A stretch of DNA of 23,888 nucleotides from NCBI GenBank assembly GCA_037968395.1, contig JBBKVK010000107.1, forward strand, positions 1 to 23,888, written 5' to 3'. Made by a program: the position numbers and the translations under genes. How positions within the stretch are numbered: the first letter of the stretch is position 1; the number at the start of each line of letters is the position of its first letter. The notes below the pieces were generated by a model. That model saw only the letters and a list, made by a program, of their open reading frames with translations, searched no databases and was not told the DNA's origin. The DNA comes from JADKBO01 sp037968395. Its GTDB lineage: Bacteria > Bacteroidota > Bacteroidia > Chitinophagales > Saprospiraceae. Of the stretch, positions 15,795 through 23,838 are shown piece after piece.

Positions 15795-16661
15795 ATGCGT
15801 CAATTAAAAATTACCAATAAAATCACCTCCAGAGAGAGTCTAGCTTTAGACAAATATCTTGTTGATATTGGTAAAATAGACTTATTGACAGCAGATGAAG
15901 AATCTGACTTAGCTAAAAGAATTAGGGAAGGTGATCATGAAGCTTTAGAAAAATTAACAAGAGCAAATCTAAGATTTGTAATATCCGTAGCTAAACAATA
16001 CCAAAATCATGGACTTTCTTTAAGTGACCTTATTAATGAAGGAAATGTTGGGTTGATGAAAGCTGCTAAAAGGTTTGATGAGACTAAAGGATTCAAATTT
16101 ATATCATATGCAGTATGGTGGATTAGACAATCCATTTTATCCTCTATTGTTGAGTATTCTAGAATCGTAAGACTACCAGTAAATAAGGTTAATATGTATT
16201 CTAAAGCCAATGAGGCTTTCTTAAATTTTATCCAAAAACACGAAAGAGAACCAACTTTGGAAGAATTAGGAGAGATCTTAGATATGAAACCTAATGATGT
16301 AGGTAGTATCTTAGCAGGAGCTGGGAGACATATGTCAACTGACGCTCCTTTAGGAGATGATGAAAGTAGCCTTACTTTAATCGATAAACTATCAGTGGAT
16401 GATGTAGGCGGAAGCCCTGACTTATCTCTGATGCAAGAGTCGCTAAAAGATGAAGTTAAGTACGGAATGATGAGTTTATCTCCTAGGGAGACTCAGGTAT
16501 TAACTGCATACTATGGATTTAATGATGGCAAGTCTCTCACTCTTGAAGAAATTGGTGACCAATTTGGGTTAACTAGAGAAAGAGTAAGACAAATAAAAGA
16601 TAGAGCAATCAGAAGACTTAAAAAAACAATGGATAAGTCCTTGATGAAATCCTTTCTATAA
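15795..16661 (+). CDS. rpoD: RNA polymerase primary sigma factor RpoD
   Basis: Sigma-70 family protein of 288 residues, the usual size of the Bacteroidota primary sigma factor, which lacks region 1.1. Region 1.2 is near 14-48 (SLALDKYLVDIGKIDLLT, LAKRIREGD). Region 2 runs about 50-120 (LTRANLRFVISVAKQY, LSDLINEGNVGLMKAAKRFD, FISYAVWWIRQSI); region 3 follows EYSRIVRLPVNK; region 4 holds the helix-turn-helix LTLEEIGDQFGLTRERVRQI with RRLKK after it. It directs polymerase to housekeeping promoters, here expected to be TTG and TAnnTTTG. The segment after RQSIL reads SIVEYSRIVRLP, where many relatives have ALAEQSRIVRLP, a small difference. It is monocistronic with about 260 bp of upstream DNA; a TACATTTA at 15745-15752 is a weak -7-like site. 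Confidence 0.95.
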   Translation: MRQLKITNKITSRESLALDKYLVDIGKIDLLTADEESDLAKRIREGDHEALEKLTRANLRFVISVAKQYQNHGLSLSDLINEGNVGLMKAAKRFDETKGFKFISYAVWWIRQSILSSIVEYSRIVRLPVNKVNMYSKANEAFLNFIQKHEREPTLEELGEILDMKPNDVGSILAGAGRHMSTDAPLGDDESSLTLIDKLSVDDVGGSPDLSLMQESLKDEVKYGMMSLSPRETQVLTAYYGFNDGKSLTLEEIGDQFGLTRERVRQIKDRAIRRLKKTMDKSLMKSFL

Positions 16662-17002
16662 TAAATTAATTTCCACTAATCCTTTATCATTGGCTTATTT
16701 AGATATTGAATCTTGACTAGTCATATTTAGACAATGTATTTATATAACCTTCCTCAAACAGAAATGGTTATATGACGCAAAATTAATGCTTAATGCGGTT
16801 GTTATTTTACAAAAAAAGCGATATTGTCTACTTATCAGCTTAACTCTACAATGAAGATTAGTTTTACTTGGTTTTAACTCAATCAGTCTAAAAACTTAAT
16901 TTGGTCTATCAGATTCAAGTCTTTGTCTTTTTTAATGCTACTTCTAGAACTAGGAAAATATTTCTTTAGTTAATAGTATTAGACTTATAAATTAAATAAT
17001 AG
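16662..17002. other. Intergenic region after rpoD, no gene seen
   Basis: AT-rich, with no frame longer than about 16 codons worth considering and no TAnnTTTG element. The only structure I see is the hairpin at 16742-16773. No standard terminator directly follows rpoD. Confidence 0.55.
16742..16773. terminator. Hairpin downstream of rpoD, possible non-canonical terminator
   Basis: ATATAACC (16742-16749) pairs perfectly with GGTTATAT (16766-16773) around a 16-nt loop, about 80 nt after the rpoD stop. No T tract follows, so termination is only a guess. Confidence 0.35.
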
Positions 17003-17650
17003 ATGCCAAGAATAATTATATTTATCTCAGTAATAGCTGTTGCTTTAGGCTTCATCCTTTACCAGTTGTCAAAATTTTTTCTATCAATTAACAATGGTAG
17101 AAATCGATTAGTAAAAGAATCAATAATTCTTAGAAATAAAATTTCTATTCTTTCAAAAGATTTAATCCCTTACACCCATCAAGATTTGTTGGACTTATCT
17201 GCTCTGAAAAATAATAAAACTAACATTATAGGTGGTTATACAACAGGAGTATTGACAACAATCTTTTCAGAAGAAATAATTAGTTATGGTAAGGTCAGAT
17301 TATCAGCCAATGATTACAGTGTACTGGTGGCAAAAACAAGTTCAAATGAAATAGTGTACAATGATTATAATACACATACTCAAGTCTTATTTGACGGTAT
17401 ACTATTAGGAGCTATTGATTTAGATGGCACTTTTAGTGATAAAGATCACAACATTTTAGCCAAAATAGACCTCGAAAATTTATCTTCTTACAAACCAATT
17501 AGATACGGAGAAAAAGAGATTGGGCAGGTAATTCAATCAACTGAAGAAGCCACTGTAAATACAAGGGCTTTTCAACTCACAAAACCAATGGATATTGATC
17601 AAGAAAAGTACTTTATTGTCTTAAGTCTTTACTTACTTTTACAAGATTAA
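17003..17650 (+). CDS. Uncharacterised membrane-anchored protein
   Basis: I do not recognise this 215-residue protein. Residues about 3-27 form one hydrophobic segment that may anchor it in the inner membrane or act as an uncleaved signal. The rest is soluble in character and looks rich in beta strands (GKVRLSANDYSVLVAK, TQVLFDGILLGAIDLDG), with no cysteine and no motif I can link to a family. The reading frame is long, has the same codon style as its neighbours and begins with a plausible ATG, so it is very probably real. It converges on the HU/SPOR gene with only 7 nt between stop codons and no visible terminator, so the two transcripts may overlap at their ends. Confidence 0.72.
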   Translation: MPRIIIFISVIAVALGFILYQLSKFFLSINNGRNRLVKESIILRNKISILSKDLIPYTHQDLLDLSALKNNKTNIIGGYTTGVLTTIFSEEIISYGKVRLSANDYSVLVAKTSSNEIVYNDYNTHTQVLFDGILLGAIDLDGTFSDKDHNILAKIDLENLSSYKPIRYGEKEIGQVIQSTEEATVNTRAFQLTKPMDIDQEKYFIVLSLYLLLQD

Positions 17651-17657
17651 TAATATA

Positions 17658-18557
17658 TTACTCTACCTTGAGAGAAGGTTGCAAGTACCATGCATCTTTT
17701 GTAACACTATCTCTAATGTTATATATCTTTTGTTTGAGATCCATATTGGTACAATCGAACTTAATACCCACTCGGGTACCAACTCCCACATCTTCTAAAA
17801 AGACCTCATACCCAAGGTTTTCTACCTTAGATGTCATTTTTATAATATTAGATGCATTGGTGAAGTAACCAGTGATGATTACACATTTTTCGGTGCCAAC
17901 ATACTGTTCTGTGGTAGGGTTTTCTTCTGTTGTTACCTGATCGCTGTCCTTTATTAAATTATCTTTTATTTCAATAGAATCCTCTTTTACTTTTGAGCCA
18001 AGTGACTCTGTATCTCGATTAGTATTATACTTTACAAGTATTGTTATTAAACATAATAAAAATAATAATGGCAACCATCTCCAAGTATGATCTACTTTTT
18101 TAAGCGCTGAAATATTTTCTGTTATTAATGGAGGGTAAGTCTTATTGACCTTTATAGGTTTAATAGGTAACAATTCTTTTGCATACCAATTGGAAATATT
18201 GCTATTTGGTGTAAATAACACTTGGTTTTGTTCTAAAGTAAACTCCCCTACTCCATTCAATTCAAAATACTTATGGGTCTCCAAACTTTGGAGAATAAGA
18301 TTACTAAAATTAGTCAGAGCTATCTTAGCAGTATCTTTATTGATATTGTAGTAACTTGATGTGTATGACAATAATTGGTCACCATCTTTGATACTATCTT
18401 TAAACTCTAAGGTGTAAGAAGGAGGATAAATTAACTCTACATTTCTATCATAGCTTGCTCCTTGCCTGTTTAGGACCAACGTCCCTACACCAGGAATGCT
18501 TGCCTCTCCAATTGAGAGAAGCAATTTTTGAACAATAAGTGCTATATCTGTAGACAC
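17658..18557 (-). CDS. Membrane protein with cytoplasmic HU-CCDC81 domains and periplasmic SPOR domain
   Basis: Protein of 299 residues with an uncommon layout. Residues 1-60 and about 62-132 match the two consecutive CCDC81-type prokaryotic HU domains (IPGVGTLVLNRQGAS in the first; INKDTAKIALTNFSNLI, then FELNGVGEFTLEQNQVLF in the second). One membrane segment lies at about 160-176 (WLPLLFLLCLITILVKY), followed by an acidic linker (about 182-220) and a C-terminal SPOR domain (about 222-293, KCVIITGYFTN...). SPOR domains bind denuded peptidoglycan at division sites. With the N-terminus in the cytoplasm, the HU-like part could bind DNA or protein while the SPOR part touches the cell wall; that link is inference. 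The start is GTG at 18557, since an in-frame TGA lies shortly upstream and no ATG is available. A good promoter precedes it. Confidence 0.87.
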   Translation of the reverse strand: MSTDIALIVQKLLLSIGEASIPGVGTLVLNRQGASYDRNVELIYPPSYTLEFKDSIKDGDQLLSYTSSYYNINKDTAKIALTNFSNLILQSLETHKYFELNGVGEFTLEQNQVLFTPNSNISNWYAKELLPIKPIKVNKTYPPLITENISALKKVDHTWRWLPLLFLLCLITILVKYNTNRDTESLGSKVKEDSIEIKDNLIKDSDQVTTEENPTTEQYVGTEKCVIITGYFTNASNIIKMTSKVENLGYEVFLEDVGVGTRVGIKFDCTNMDLKQKIYNIRDSVTKDAWYLQPSLKVE

Positions 18558-18599
18558 AGAAAAAAGTTTAATTCAATACAAACTATACCATAACTATGC

Positions 18600-18629
18600 C
18601 AAAGATAATATAGTAGATAAATTAACCAA
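18600..18629 (-). promoter_or_regulatory. Promoter for the HU-CCDC81/SPOR gene
   Basis: On the minus strand, TTG (18629-18627) and TATCTTTG (18607-18600, fitting TAnnTTTG) are 19 nt apart, the standard Bacteroidota arrangement. The expected transcript start, near 18593, leaves a leader of about 36 nt before the GTG at 18557. Confidence 0.65.
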
Positions 18630-18766
18630 TTCAATATTTTGTATAAAAAAGCGTTATTCAGTTTATTAAAGCGATATCTAATTATATTAGAAATATTGAA
18701 GCCACATTTACTTACAGAAATTTTTAATCTATTCCCTTAAGCACTTATTTCTTTAAAGAATAAAAC

Positions 18767-18774
18767 TATTTTTG
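18767..18774 (+). promoter_or_regulatory. -7 element (TATTTTTG) for hemL
   Basis: TATTTTTG fits TAnnTTTG. Transcription would begin near 18781, about 75 nt before the preferred hemL ATG at 18856. The matching upstream TTG is not clear. Confidence 0.45.
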
Positions 18775-18855
18775 CATTTAAATTATTTAACTAATAAGAA
18801 TTGAACTTAGCCATCACTTTTGGCTAAAGGCATATATACTTTTAAAAATCTAAAT

Positions 18856-20151
18856 ATGATTTCAAGGACAAATTCGAATGCCTTATTTGAAAGAGCAAAA
18901 AAACTATTCCCTGGTGGGGTAAATTCTCCTGTCAGAGCTTTTAAATCTGTGGAAGGCTCTCCTCTATTTATTACTAAAGGAGAAAAAGCCCATATATGGG
19001 ATGAAGATGGCAATGAGTTTATAGATTTTTGCGGTTCATGGGGACCATTGATACTTGGACATAACAATGCTAAAGTTAGAGAGGCAATCATTGAAGCCGC
19101 ATCAAAAGGATGTACTTTTGGCACTCCAACCAAATATGGTGTCGAAATTGGAGAATTAATACTTAAAAACAATCGATTTGTTGAAAAAATGCGATTTGTC
19201 TCTTCTGGAACAGAAGCAGTGATGTCAGCTATTAGGCTAGCAAGAGGCTACACAGGCAAATCTAAACTTATAAAATTTGAAGGATGTTACCATGGGCATG
19301 TTGATTCATTGATGGTGAAAGCTGGCAGTGGGTTAGTAACTTTAGGTGAAAGTACATCTGCTGGAATACCTAAAGAATTTATTAACGAGACAATCGTGTT
19401 ACCTTTAAACGACCTTGATGCTTTTTCCAAGGTTATGGCAGAACAACACGAGGAAATTGCAGCTGTAATAATAGAGCCAATACCTGCAAACAATGGTCTT
19501 TTAATCCAAGATTCTAACTATTTAGCATGGCTAAGAAAAATCTGTGATGATTATGATGTGTTATTGATATTTGATGAAGTTATTTCTGGCTTTAGAATTG
19601 GATTTGAGGGAGCATCCGGTTATTTTTCAATTAAACCAGACCTTGTTACTTATGGCAAAATAATAGGAGGTGGAATGCCTGTAGGTGCCTACGGAGGTAG
19701 AGCAGATATCATGTCAATGGTCGCCCCAGATGGCCCAGTTTATCAAGCTGGTACGTTAAGTGCTAATCCAGTAACTCTAGCTGCTGGGCATGCTACTTTA
19801 ATACAACTCTTGGAACCTGGCTTTTATGAAAAGCTAGAAGAAGTTACTTCACAAATGTCTAGTAGCATTAATAGTCATTTTGAACAAAAAGGATATGAAC
19901 TTAGAATGATTAATATTGGTAGTATCTTTTGGCTTCGATTTAGCAAAGACAGAATATTTACTCCAGATCAAATAAAAGGGGAAGGAATTGCCAAGTTTAA
20001 AATATTTCATAAACATCTATTAAATAATGGTATTTATTTAGGCCCGTCAGGTTATGAAGTAGGTTTTATTTCATCTGAACATACTAATGAAGACTTAGAC
20101 GTTTTCATAGAGAAACTAAAACAAGCAGCGGAAATAGCTTTTGATGAATAG
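18856..20151 (+). CDS. hemL: Glutamate-1-semialdehyde 2,1-aminomutase
   Basis: PLP enzyme that converts glutamate-1-semialdehyde to 5-aminolevulinate, the tetrapyrrole precursor for haem, in the C5 pathway. With the ATG at 18856 it has 431 residues, as in known HemL proteins. Signatures: LFERAKKLFPGGVNSPVRAF at the start, FCGSWGPLILGH, VSSGTEAVMSAIRLARG, EGCYHGHVDS, LLIFDEVISGFR, the PLP lysine K268 in TYGKIIGGGMPVGAYGG, and YQAGTLSANPVTLAAG. The frame could extend to a TTG at 18820, adding MAKGIYTFKNLN, but those residues have no place in the family and an ATG is available, so I prefer 18856. Its last 8 nt overlap the histidine kinase gene, so the genes are co-transcribed. hemA, which supplies its substrate, is not in the window. 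Confidence 0.96.
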   Translation: MISRTNSNALFERAKKLFPGGVNSPVRAFKSVEGSPLFITKGEKAHIWDEDGNEFIDFCGSWGPLILGHNNAKVREAIIEAASKGCTFGTPTKYGVEIGELILKNNRFVEKMRFVSSGTEAVMSAIRLARGYTGKSKLIKFEGCYHGHVDSLMVKAGSGLVTLGESTSAGIPKEFINETIVLPLNDLDAFSKVMAEQHEEIAAVIIEPIPANNGLLIQDSNYLAWLRKICDDYDVLLIFDEVISGFRIGFEGASGYFSIKPDLVTYGKIIGGGMPVGAYGGRADIMSMVAPDGPVYQAGTLSANPVTLAAGHATLIQLLEPGFYEKLEEVTSQMSSSINSHFEQKGYELRMINIGSIFWLRFSKDRIFTPDQIKGEGIAKFKIFHKHLLNNGIYLGPSGYEVGFISSEHTNEDLDVFIEKLKQAAEIAFDE

Positions 20152-21109
20152 AAATGGGCTAAGAATATTATCGTTGGTTGTATCCTCCTATATGTTACTA
20201 GCTCTTGTTTGGTGGACGGTCTTGTTGAGTAAAGAAAACAGGACAATAAAGGATTTAAAAATAGAAATTTTAGGCCTGAAGCAGGCGAGTAAAGCTTACC
20301 CCTCAGCAGAGTTTAGAGCAATAGAAAGAACAGCTAATAGAAAATCGATAATGGTCTTAGGTGAAGGCATCGTATTTGGGCTTTCTTTAATCATTGGATT
20401 GTATTTAATCAATCGAGCTTACAGAAGGGAACTAGCCGCATCAGACCAACAAAACAACTTCTTACTTGCCATTACTCATGAATTAAAGTCACCATTGACA
20501 TCGATGAAAATGGGGCTTGAAACATTAAACAGGCATCACTTAACAGAAGATTTAAAACGTGAAATAATCAACGATAGCATTTTAGAAGGCAACAGGCTAG
20601 AGAGTCTAATAAACAATTTGTTGCTTGCTAACAAGATAGATAGTAAATATAAATTTGAAAAGCAATCACTCAATGTTGATGAACACATCACACATTATGT
20701 AAATAGCCAACCTCAAATATTATTAAATCAAGGTATACAGCTTGAAACGAATGCAGGTAAAGTAATATATGCTGATGAGCAAGCTTTAGAAATCGTATAT
20801 TCTAACCTAATCGAAAATGCATCAAAATATGCAAAGAATACTCCTTTAAAAATTGTAACTTCACGTGTCGGTAAAAACATAATTATAAAATTTGAAGACC
20901 AAGGTGTAGGCATCCCTATTAAATATAGAAAAGCTGTTTTAAACAAATTTTTTAGAATAGGAAATGAAGATACACGAACTACTAAAGGTACAGGACTAGG
21001 TTTATATATTGTAAAGCAAATTGTCGAAGGACATAACGGAAAATTAACTATTAAAGATAATATCCCTCAAGGATGCATCATCGAGATACAGATACCCATA
21101 AGCCACTAA
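20144..21109 (+). CDS. Sensor histidine kinase
   Basis: Membrane sensor kinase of 321 residues. TM1 is about 8-28 and TM2 about 69-90, leaving only about 40 residues outside, mostly helical and charged, so there is no room for a classical sensor domain. The kinase core: H-box with phosphorylated H112 (LLAITHELKSPLTSMK), N-box IENASKYA, G1 DQGVGIP, F-box KFFRIGN, and G2 TKGTGLGLYIV, all intact. The ATG at 20144 overlaps the hemL stop by 8 nt; a TTG one codon earlier is a worse choice. It overlaps the downstream regulator gene, its likely partner. The signal is unknown; with so short an external part it may sense the membrane or an intramembrane or protein cue. Operon linkage to hemL suggests, but does not show, a link to haem supply. 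Confidence 0.92.
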   Translation: MNRNGLRILSLVVSSYMLLALVWWTVLLSKENRTIKDLKIEILGLKQASKAYPSAEFRAIERTANRKSIMVLGEGIVFGLSLIIGLYLINRAYRRELAASDQQNNFLLAITHELKSPLTSMKMGLETLNRHHLTEDLKREIINDSILEGNRLESLINNLLLANKIDSKYKFEKQSLNVDEHITHYVNSQPQILLNQGIQLETNAGKVIYADEQALEIVYSNLIENASKYAKNTPLKIVTSRVGKNIIIKFEDQGVGIPIKYRKAVLNKFFRIGNEDTRTTKGTGLGLYIVKQIVEGHNGKLTIKDNIPQGCIIEIQIPISH

Positions 21110-21786
21110 GAGTTCTTCTAGTTGAAGATGAGCCTCAGATCATGAAAATGATGAAACTCAACCTAACGTTGGAGGGGTACGAAGTCATATCATGCGACAA
21201 TGGTAAAGATGCATTACAAGTCATTGACAATCAAAATTTTAATTTAATTATTCTTGACATTATGTTACCCGAAATTAGTGGGTTTCAAATATGTGAACAG
21301 ATTAGGCTAAGGGATAAAATTGTGGGCATCATATTTGTGTCTGCCAAAAATAGCCCTGAAGACAGAGTGAAAGGTCTAAAACTAGGTGCTGATGATTATA
21401 TCACAAAACCGTTTAATCTTGAAGAATTACTATTAAGAGTCAATAACTTGGCGAGAAGGTCTATTCCCGAAGTTGCTTCTGAATTAGAAGAATTCAAATT
21501 TGGAAATAATTACATCAACTTTAAAACCTACCGAGCAACAGGAATCAACGGTGATTTCAACCTTACAAATAAAGAAGCATTACTGCTTAAAATGTTAATA
21601 GAAAGGAAAAATGAAGTAGTAAGTAGACAAAATATTTTACAAAATGTATGGGGATATGATGTTTACCCATCCACTAGGACGATTGATAACTTTGTTTTGT
21701 CATTTAGGAAATATTTTGAAAAAGACCCTAAACGTCCATTGTATTTTCATTCTATAAGAGGTGTAGGCTATAAGTTTGGCAAGTGA
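21073..21786 (+). CDS. OmpR-family response regulator
   Basis: DNA-binding response regulator of 237 residues. Receiver domain about 12-125: acidic pair E18-D19 (LLVEDEP), phosphorylated D62 (LIILDIMLPE), S90 (FVSAK) and K112 (YITKPF). A winged-helix DNA-binding domain (about 140-235) follows, with NLTNKEALLLKMLIERKNEV, WGYDVYPSTRTIDNFVLSFR and a final RGVGYKFGK. All phosphotransfer residues are present, so it should be a working partner of the kinase just upstream. The two reading frames overlap by 37 nt (21073-21109), which gives tight translational linkage. The extra 11 N-terminal residues (MHHRDTDTHKP) come from this overlap; no later ATG lies before the receiver core. Target genes cannot be inferred. 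No clear terminator follows. Confidence 0.94.
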   Translation: MHHRDTDTHKPLRVLLVEDEPQIMKMMKLNLTLEGYEVISCDNGKDALQVIDNQNFNLIILDIMLPEISGFQICEQIRLRDKIVGIIFVSAKNSPEDRVKGLKLGADDYITKPFNLEELLLRVNNLARRSIPEVASELEEFKFGNNYINFKTYRATGINGDFNLTNKEALLLKMLIERKNEVVSRQNILQNVWGYDVYPSTRTIDNFVLSFRKYFEKDPKRPLYFHSIRGVGYKFGK

Positions 21787-22092
21787 ATAGATAATGGTTA
21801 TTAGTTGCAGAATTAATAGATAAATAAACACTTTTTTTTGCTAAAATGATGAAAGGTATAAATTACCACCATAGATTATTTTAAGATATAATTATCATAC
21901 TTAAAACATTAGTCTACGTTTTACCAATGTGGATTAGTTTAATCTTGCTTTACTATAGCGGTTGTTTTGTTAATCAATAGTGTTTTAACAAGTTACATCA
22001 AAAGATTGTGATATAAACAAAATCTATTTTATATTTGAGCCGTTAATGTATGGCTTGCATTATTCATTACCTTATTATTAAATACAATTAAA
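21787..22092. other. Intergenic region between the response regulator and the propeller gene
   Basis: AT-rich DNA, no gene seen. An eight-T run at about 21832-21839 has no good stem in front of it. The region holds the promoter at 22006-22037 and no strong inverted repeat. Confidence 0.5.
22006..22037 (+). promoter_or_regulatory. Promoter for the propeller/SprB/OmpA gene
   Basis: TTG at 22006-22008 and TATATTTG at 22030-22037 are 21 nt apart, within the usual Bacteroidota range. The transcript would start near 22044, about 50 nt before the TTG start codon at 22093. Confidence 0.6.
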
Positions 22093-23838
22093 TTGAGGAT
22101 CATCTTATTTTTATCATTCCTATTTGTGAGTTTAACTCAAAATGCGCAATTGGTTATTGATAAGTATGCTAATATAAACCAAAATGCTTACATCAATTTC
22201 ATAAGCATAGATGAAAGTAATTACATATGGGTCTGTGCCTCCGATGGAATTTCAAGGATTGGAAACTTGGATTCTGAACCCGACGTATTCCTTAAAGGAA
22301 AAAATATAAAGACAATAACCCATGATAATCGTTTTGGAAGTATTGCATCTGACGGAAATAAAATTTACTCAGTTGAAGGAAATAAAATATGGGAACTTCA
22401 AGGAGAAGGAATTCAAATTCATGGAATAAAGTATTATAAAGGAAGAATCTATACAGCTACTAACCTAGGATTGCATATTATTAATCCAAATACAGAAAGA
22501 ATTGAAGTACTTACTTCAGCAAATTCTAAGTTAAAGTCTGATTATATTAATTTTGTGCATGAAGATTCTAAAGGCATAATTTGGTTGGGTACTAAAAATG
22601 GAGAAGTAAGAATAGAAGATGACAAATGGAAAACCTACCATTCAGACTTTGACGTAACTGATTTTTATGAGAATAAGGAGGGGCTTTGGTTTATTGGAAA
22701 TGGAGAGATGTGGTTAGTAGATTATTATAATAGAGAATATAATGCAGGATTAAATGCTGAACTGTACTCAGGTACATTAAACGACTTTGCAATTGACTCT
22801 GAAGGAAGATTATATGTTGCCAGTGATAAGTTGGTTAGATATGATCCTTACAATGAAGTAACAAAAGAATACTCTGAAGATGCAGGGTTACTGAGTAAAA
22901 AATGTATCTCGATTGCTTGTGATAAAAATGATAATATCTGGATTGGAACAGGAGGAACAGGATTGTATCGATTGGTCTTTGGTGATGCAGCAAAAGCCGA
23001 ATTTAGAGCTACATGTCTATTAGAGTCTTCACTTTCATGTAGTGACTCTAAAGATGCAAAAATAAAAGTAACAGTTTCAGGCGGCGAAGGACCTTATAAA
23101 TACAATTGGAGTGAAAAATCACTTTTAGGAAATAATCCAAGAAATGTAGGTCCTGGAACTTACAGTGTTACAGTAACAGACAAGATTCTTAATGAGCAAG
23201 TGTCTAACATTACCATCATTGCACCAATGAATTTATTGGTCGAACTGGTAGAAACAGAAAGAATAAGTGGTCCTGGCCGAAGAGACGGAAAAATCACAGT
23301 CGCTGCTTCTGGTGGAACCGGAATATTAAGTTACAAATGGTCTGATGGTAGTAAAAATCAGACAATAAATAGATTGAGTGCTGGTCAGTACACAGTAACC
23401 ATCACCGACGAAAACAAGTGCTCTTTAGCACAGTTATTTGAAGTTAAAAATGAAAAATTTATACCAGAGCTTGATATATCTAAAATTGAGATCGGCAAAA
23501 CACTAAGAATAAACGAACTATACTTTAAAGCTGATAGTAGTGAAGTGACAGATGAAAGCTATGACGTATTATCAGAAATTTTAGACTTTTTAAAGACCAA
23601 CCCAACTGTTGTTGTGGAGATTGGTGGTCATACTAACACTGTCCCATCAAATGAATATTGCGATAGGCTATCAACTGAAAGGGCAAGTAAAATAGCTAAC
23701 TTCTTTTATGAAAATGGCATCTCACCTAAAAGATTGTCGTATAAAGGATACGGAAAAAGAAATCCTATCAGTGTAGATGGAAGTCTCGCAAGCAGAAAAA
23801 GAAATCAAAGAGCAGAAATTAAGATTCTGGCAATTTAA
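22093..23838 (+). CDS. Two-component-type beta-propeller, SprB repeats and OmpA-like domain (TTG start)
   Basis: Predicted exported protein of 581 residues. Residues 1-18 are a signal peptide (MRIILFLSFLFVSLTQNAQ), which makes the TTG at 22093 the start; no ATG is available nearby. Residues about 20-305 form Reg_prop-type propeller blades (WVCASDGISRIG, IIWLGTKNGEVRI, NIWIGTGGTGLYRL), as in the sensor part of hybrid two-component proteins. Two SprB-type repeats follow (about 315-452; GGEGPYKYNWS...GTYSVTVTD and GGTGILSYKWSDGS...GQYTVTITD). Residues about 470-580 are an OmpA-like peptidoglycan-binding domain (LYFKADSSEVTDES, RLSTERASKIANFF, YGKRNP). At the usual Asp of the diaminopimelate site there is Asn (N515 in GGHTNT), while R530 is kept at the correct spacing. 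It probably sits in the periplasm or at the outer membrane, tied to the wall. There is no kinase domain. Function is unknown. Confidence 0.85.
   Translation: MRIILFLSFLFVSLTQNAQLVIDKYANINQNAYINFISIDESNYIWVCASDGISRIGNLDSEPDVFLKGKNIKTITHDNRFGSIASDGNKIYSVEGNKIWELQGEGIQIHGIKYYKGRIYTATNLGLHIINPNTERIEVLTSANSKLKSDYINFVHEDSKGIIWLGTKNGEVRIEDDKWKTYHSDFDVTDFYENKEGLWFIGNGEMWLVDYYNREYNAGLNAELYSGTLNDFAIDSEGRLYVASDKLVRYDPYNEVTKEYSEDAGLLSKKCISIACDKNDNIWIGTGGTGLYRLVFGDAAKAEFRATCLLESSLSCSDSKDAKIKVTVSGGEGPYKYNWSEKSLLGNNPRNVGPGTYSVTVTDKILNEQVSNITIIAPMNLLVELVETERISGPGRRDGKITVAASGGTGILSYKWSDGSKNQTINRLSAGQYTVTITDENKCSLAQLFEVKNEKFIPELDISKIEIGKTLRINELYFKADSSEVTDESYDVLSEILDFLKTNPTVVVEIGGHTNTVPSNEYCDRLSTERASKIANFFYENGISPKRLSYKGYGKRNPISVDGSLASRKRNQRAEIKILAI

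Noticed and set aside
16792..16842. Short frame (16 codons) after rpoD as a small protein gene
   Set aside because: Too short, no ribosome-binding or promoter signal, and composition typical of non-coding AT-rich DNA.
18820..18855. Upstream TTG as the hemL start (12 extra residues)
   Set aside because: The ATG at 18856 gives the family length and N-terminus; the extra residues match nothing in HemL proteins.
18807..19172. 121-codon minus-strand open frame over the start of hemL
   Set aside because: Antisense to a strongly conserved coding region, with no signal of an independent protein.
20141..20143. TTG one codon before the histidine kinase ATG
   Set aside because: The adjacent ATG at 20144 is the better start and changes nothing else.
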